Positions 42,220-42,282 of a stretch of DNA of 42,282 nucleotides are shown piece by piece. The position numbers and the translations under genes were made by a program. Under the pieces are notes generated by a model. That model did no database searches. It was not told the DNA's origin and saw nothing but the letters and a program-made list of their open reading frames with translations. Numbering within the stretch: the stretch's first letter is position 1; each line of letters begins with the position of its first letter. Source of the stretch: Saprospirales bacterium. Lineage in GTDB: Bacteria > Bacteroidota > Bacteroidia > Chitinophagales > Saprospiraceae. The stretch covers positions 1 through 42,282 of the forward strand of contig REEO01000049.1 in NCBI GenBank assembly GCA_007695035.1. The letters are read 5' to 3'.

Positions 42220-42282
42220 ATGAATCCAATACAGAAATTAATTCAATCAGAGATTAATTGTTTAATAGAAAAGTCGAATGGT
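42220..42282 (+). CDS. Start of an unidentified ORF, cut by the window end
   Basis: ATG at 42220, open for 21 codons to the edge (MNPIQKLIQSEINC ...). It begins 33-39 bases after the candidate recombination site. No family can be assigned from this length; if the site is real, this would be the first gene next to it. Confidence 0.35.
   Translation, partial: MNPIQKLIQSEINCLIEKSNG

Noticed and set aside
1-42282. tRNA, rRNA or CRISPR array
   Set aside because: A read of both strands showed no tRNA-like T-loop in a plausible context (a GGTTCGAA near 3607 lies inside the T9SS cargo gene), no rRNA sequence, and no regularly spaced short repeats.

Overview
This window looks like a chromosomal segment of a Bacteroidota bacterium. 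The evidence is a type IX secretion (T9SS) cluster with a gliding-motility type C-terminal domain, a PorP/SprF protein and a PorE-like TPR/propeller/OmpA protein. Several gene starts are also preceded by the Bacteroidota -7 promoter element TAnnTTTG, and few have a clear Shine-Dalgarno sequence. T9SS together with a kynurenine-pathway dioxygenase and the secreted protein usually labelled 'asparagine synthetase B' fits an aerobic Saprospiria, Flavobacteriia or Cytophagia lineage. I cannot place it more precisely. I saw no rRNA, tRNA or CRISPR array.

Layout. 1-1 kb: 3' part of a periplasmic N-acetylmuramoyl-L-alanine amidase. 1.4-8.7 kb (minus strand): porP-like, porE-like and a very large T9SS cargo protein, tightly packed. 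The cargo gene carries a nine-G tract that could switch it on and off. 8.9-11.3 kb (plus): Nnr (NAD(P)H-hydrate repair) and a class III-type sirtuin, ending against a secreted protein of about 990 residues that is mostly one coiled coil (11.3-14.3 kb, minus). 14.4-19.8 kb: a DUF2784-like membrane protein, a DUF481-like outer-membrane protein, the 'asparagine synthetase B' family protein, thymidine kinase, a charged hypothetical protein and an atypical SDR. 19.9-26.3 kb: 3-hydroxyanthranilate dioxygenase, LpxH, then frr, yugP and serS (minus) and rho (plus), which are housekeeping genes.

26.3-42.3 kb is more accessory. Two copies of an inverted-repeat-bounded element (26.3 and 31.2 kb) flank a Crp/Fnr regulator, two tandem pirins and a fusion of two CDGSH (mitoNEET-like) iron-sulfur domains to a glutamate-synthase-type FMN/3Fe-4S domain. 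A compact minus-strand molybdenum cofactor operon follows (moaA, moeA, TSUP transporter, moaD, moeB-rhodanese, moaE, moaC-moaB fusion, lipoprotein). Next come a cysteine-less CMD/AhpD-like protein, a DUF3365-type heme lipoprotein and a DsrE-like protein. The window ends with a tyrosine recombinase followed by a compact site-like sequence and the start of another ORF.

How they work together (inference): the 26.9-40.7 kb stretch is rich in redox and metal proteins (Crp/Fnr, pirin, CDGSH, 3Fe-4S/FMN, Moco, heme, DsrE). It may be a redox-response neighbourhood, though no molybdoenzyme lies in the window. The most noteworthy items are the CDGSH-GltS fusion in its Crp/pirin cluster, the G9 tract in the T9SS cargo gene, the nested repeat elements with a compensatory stem change, the giant coiled-coil protein, and the recombinase with its downstream site.
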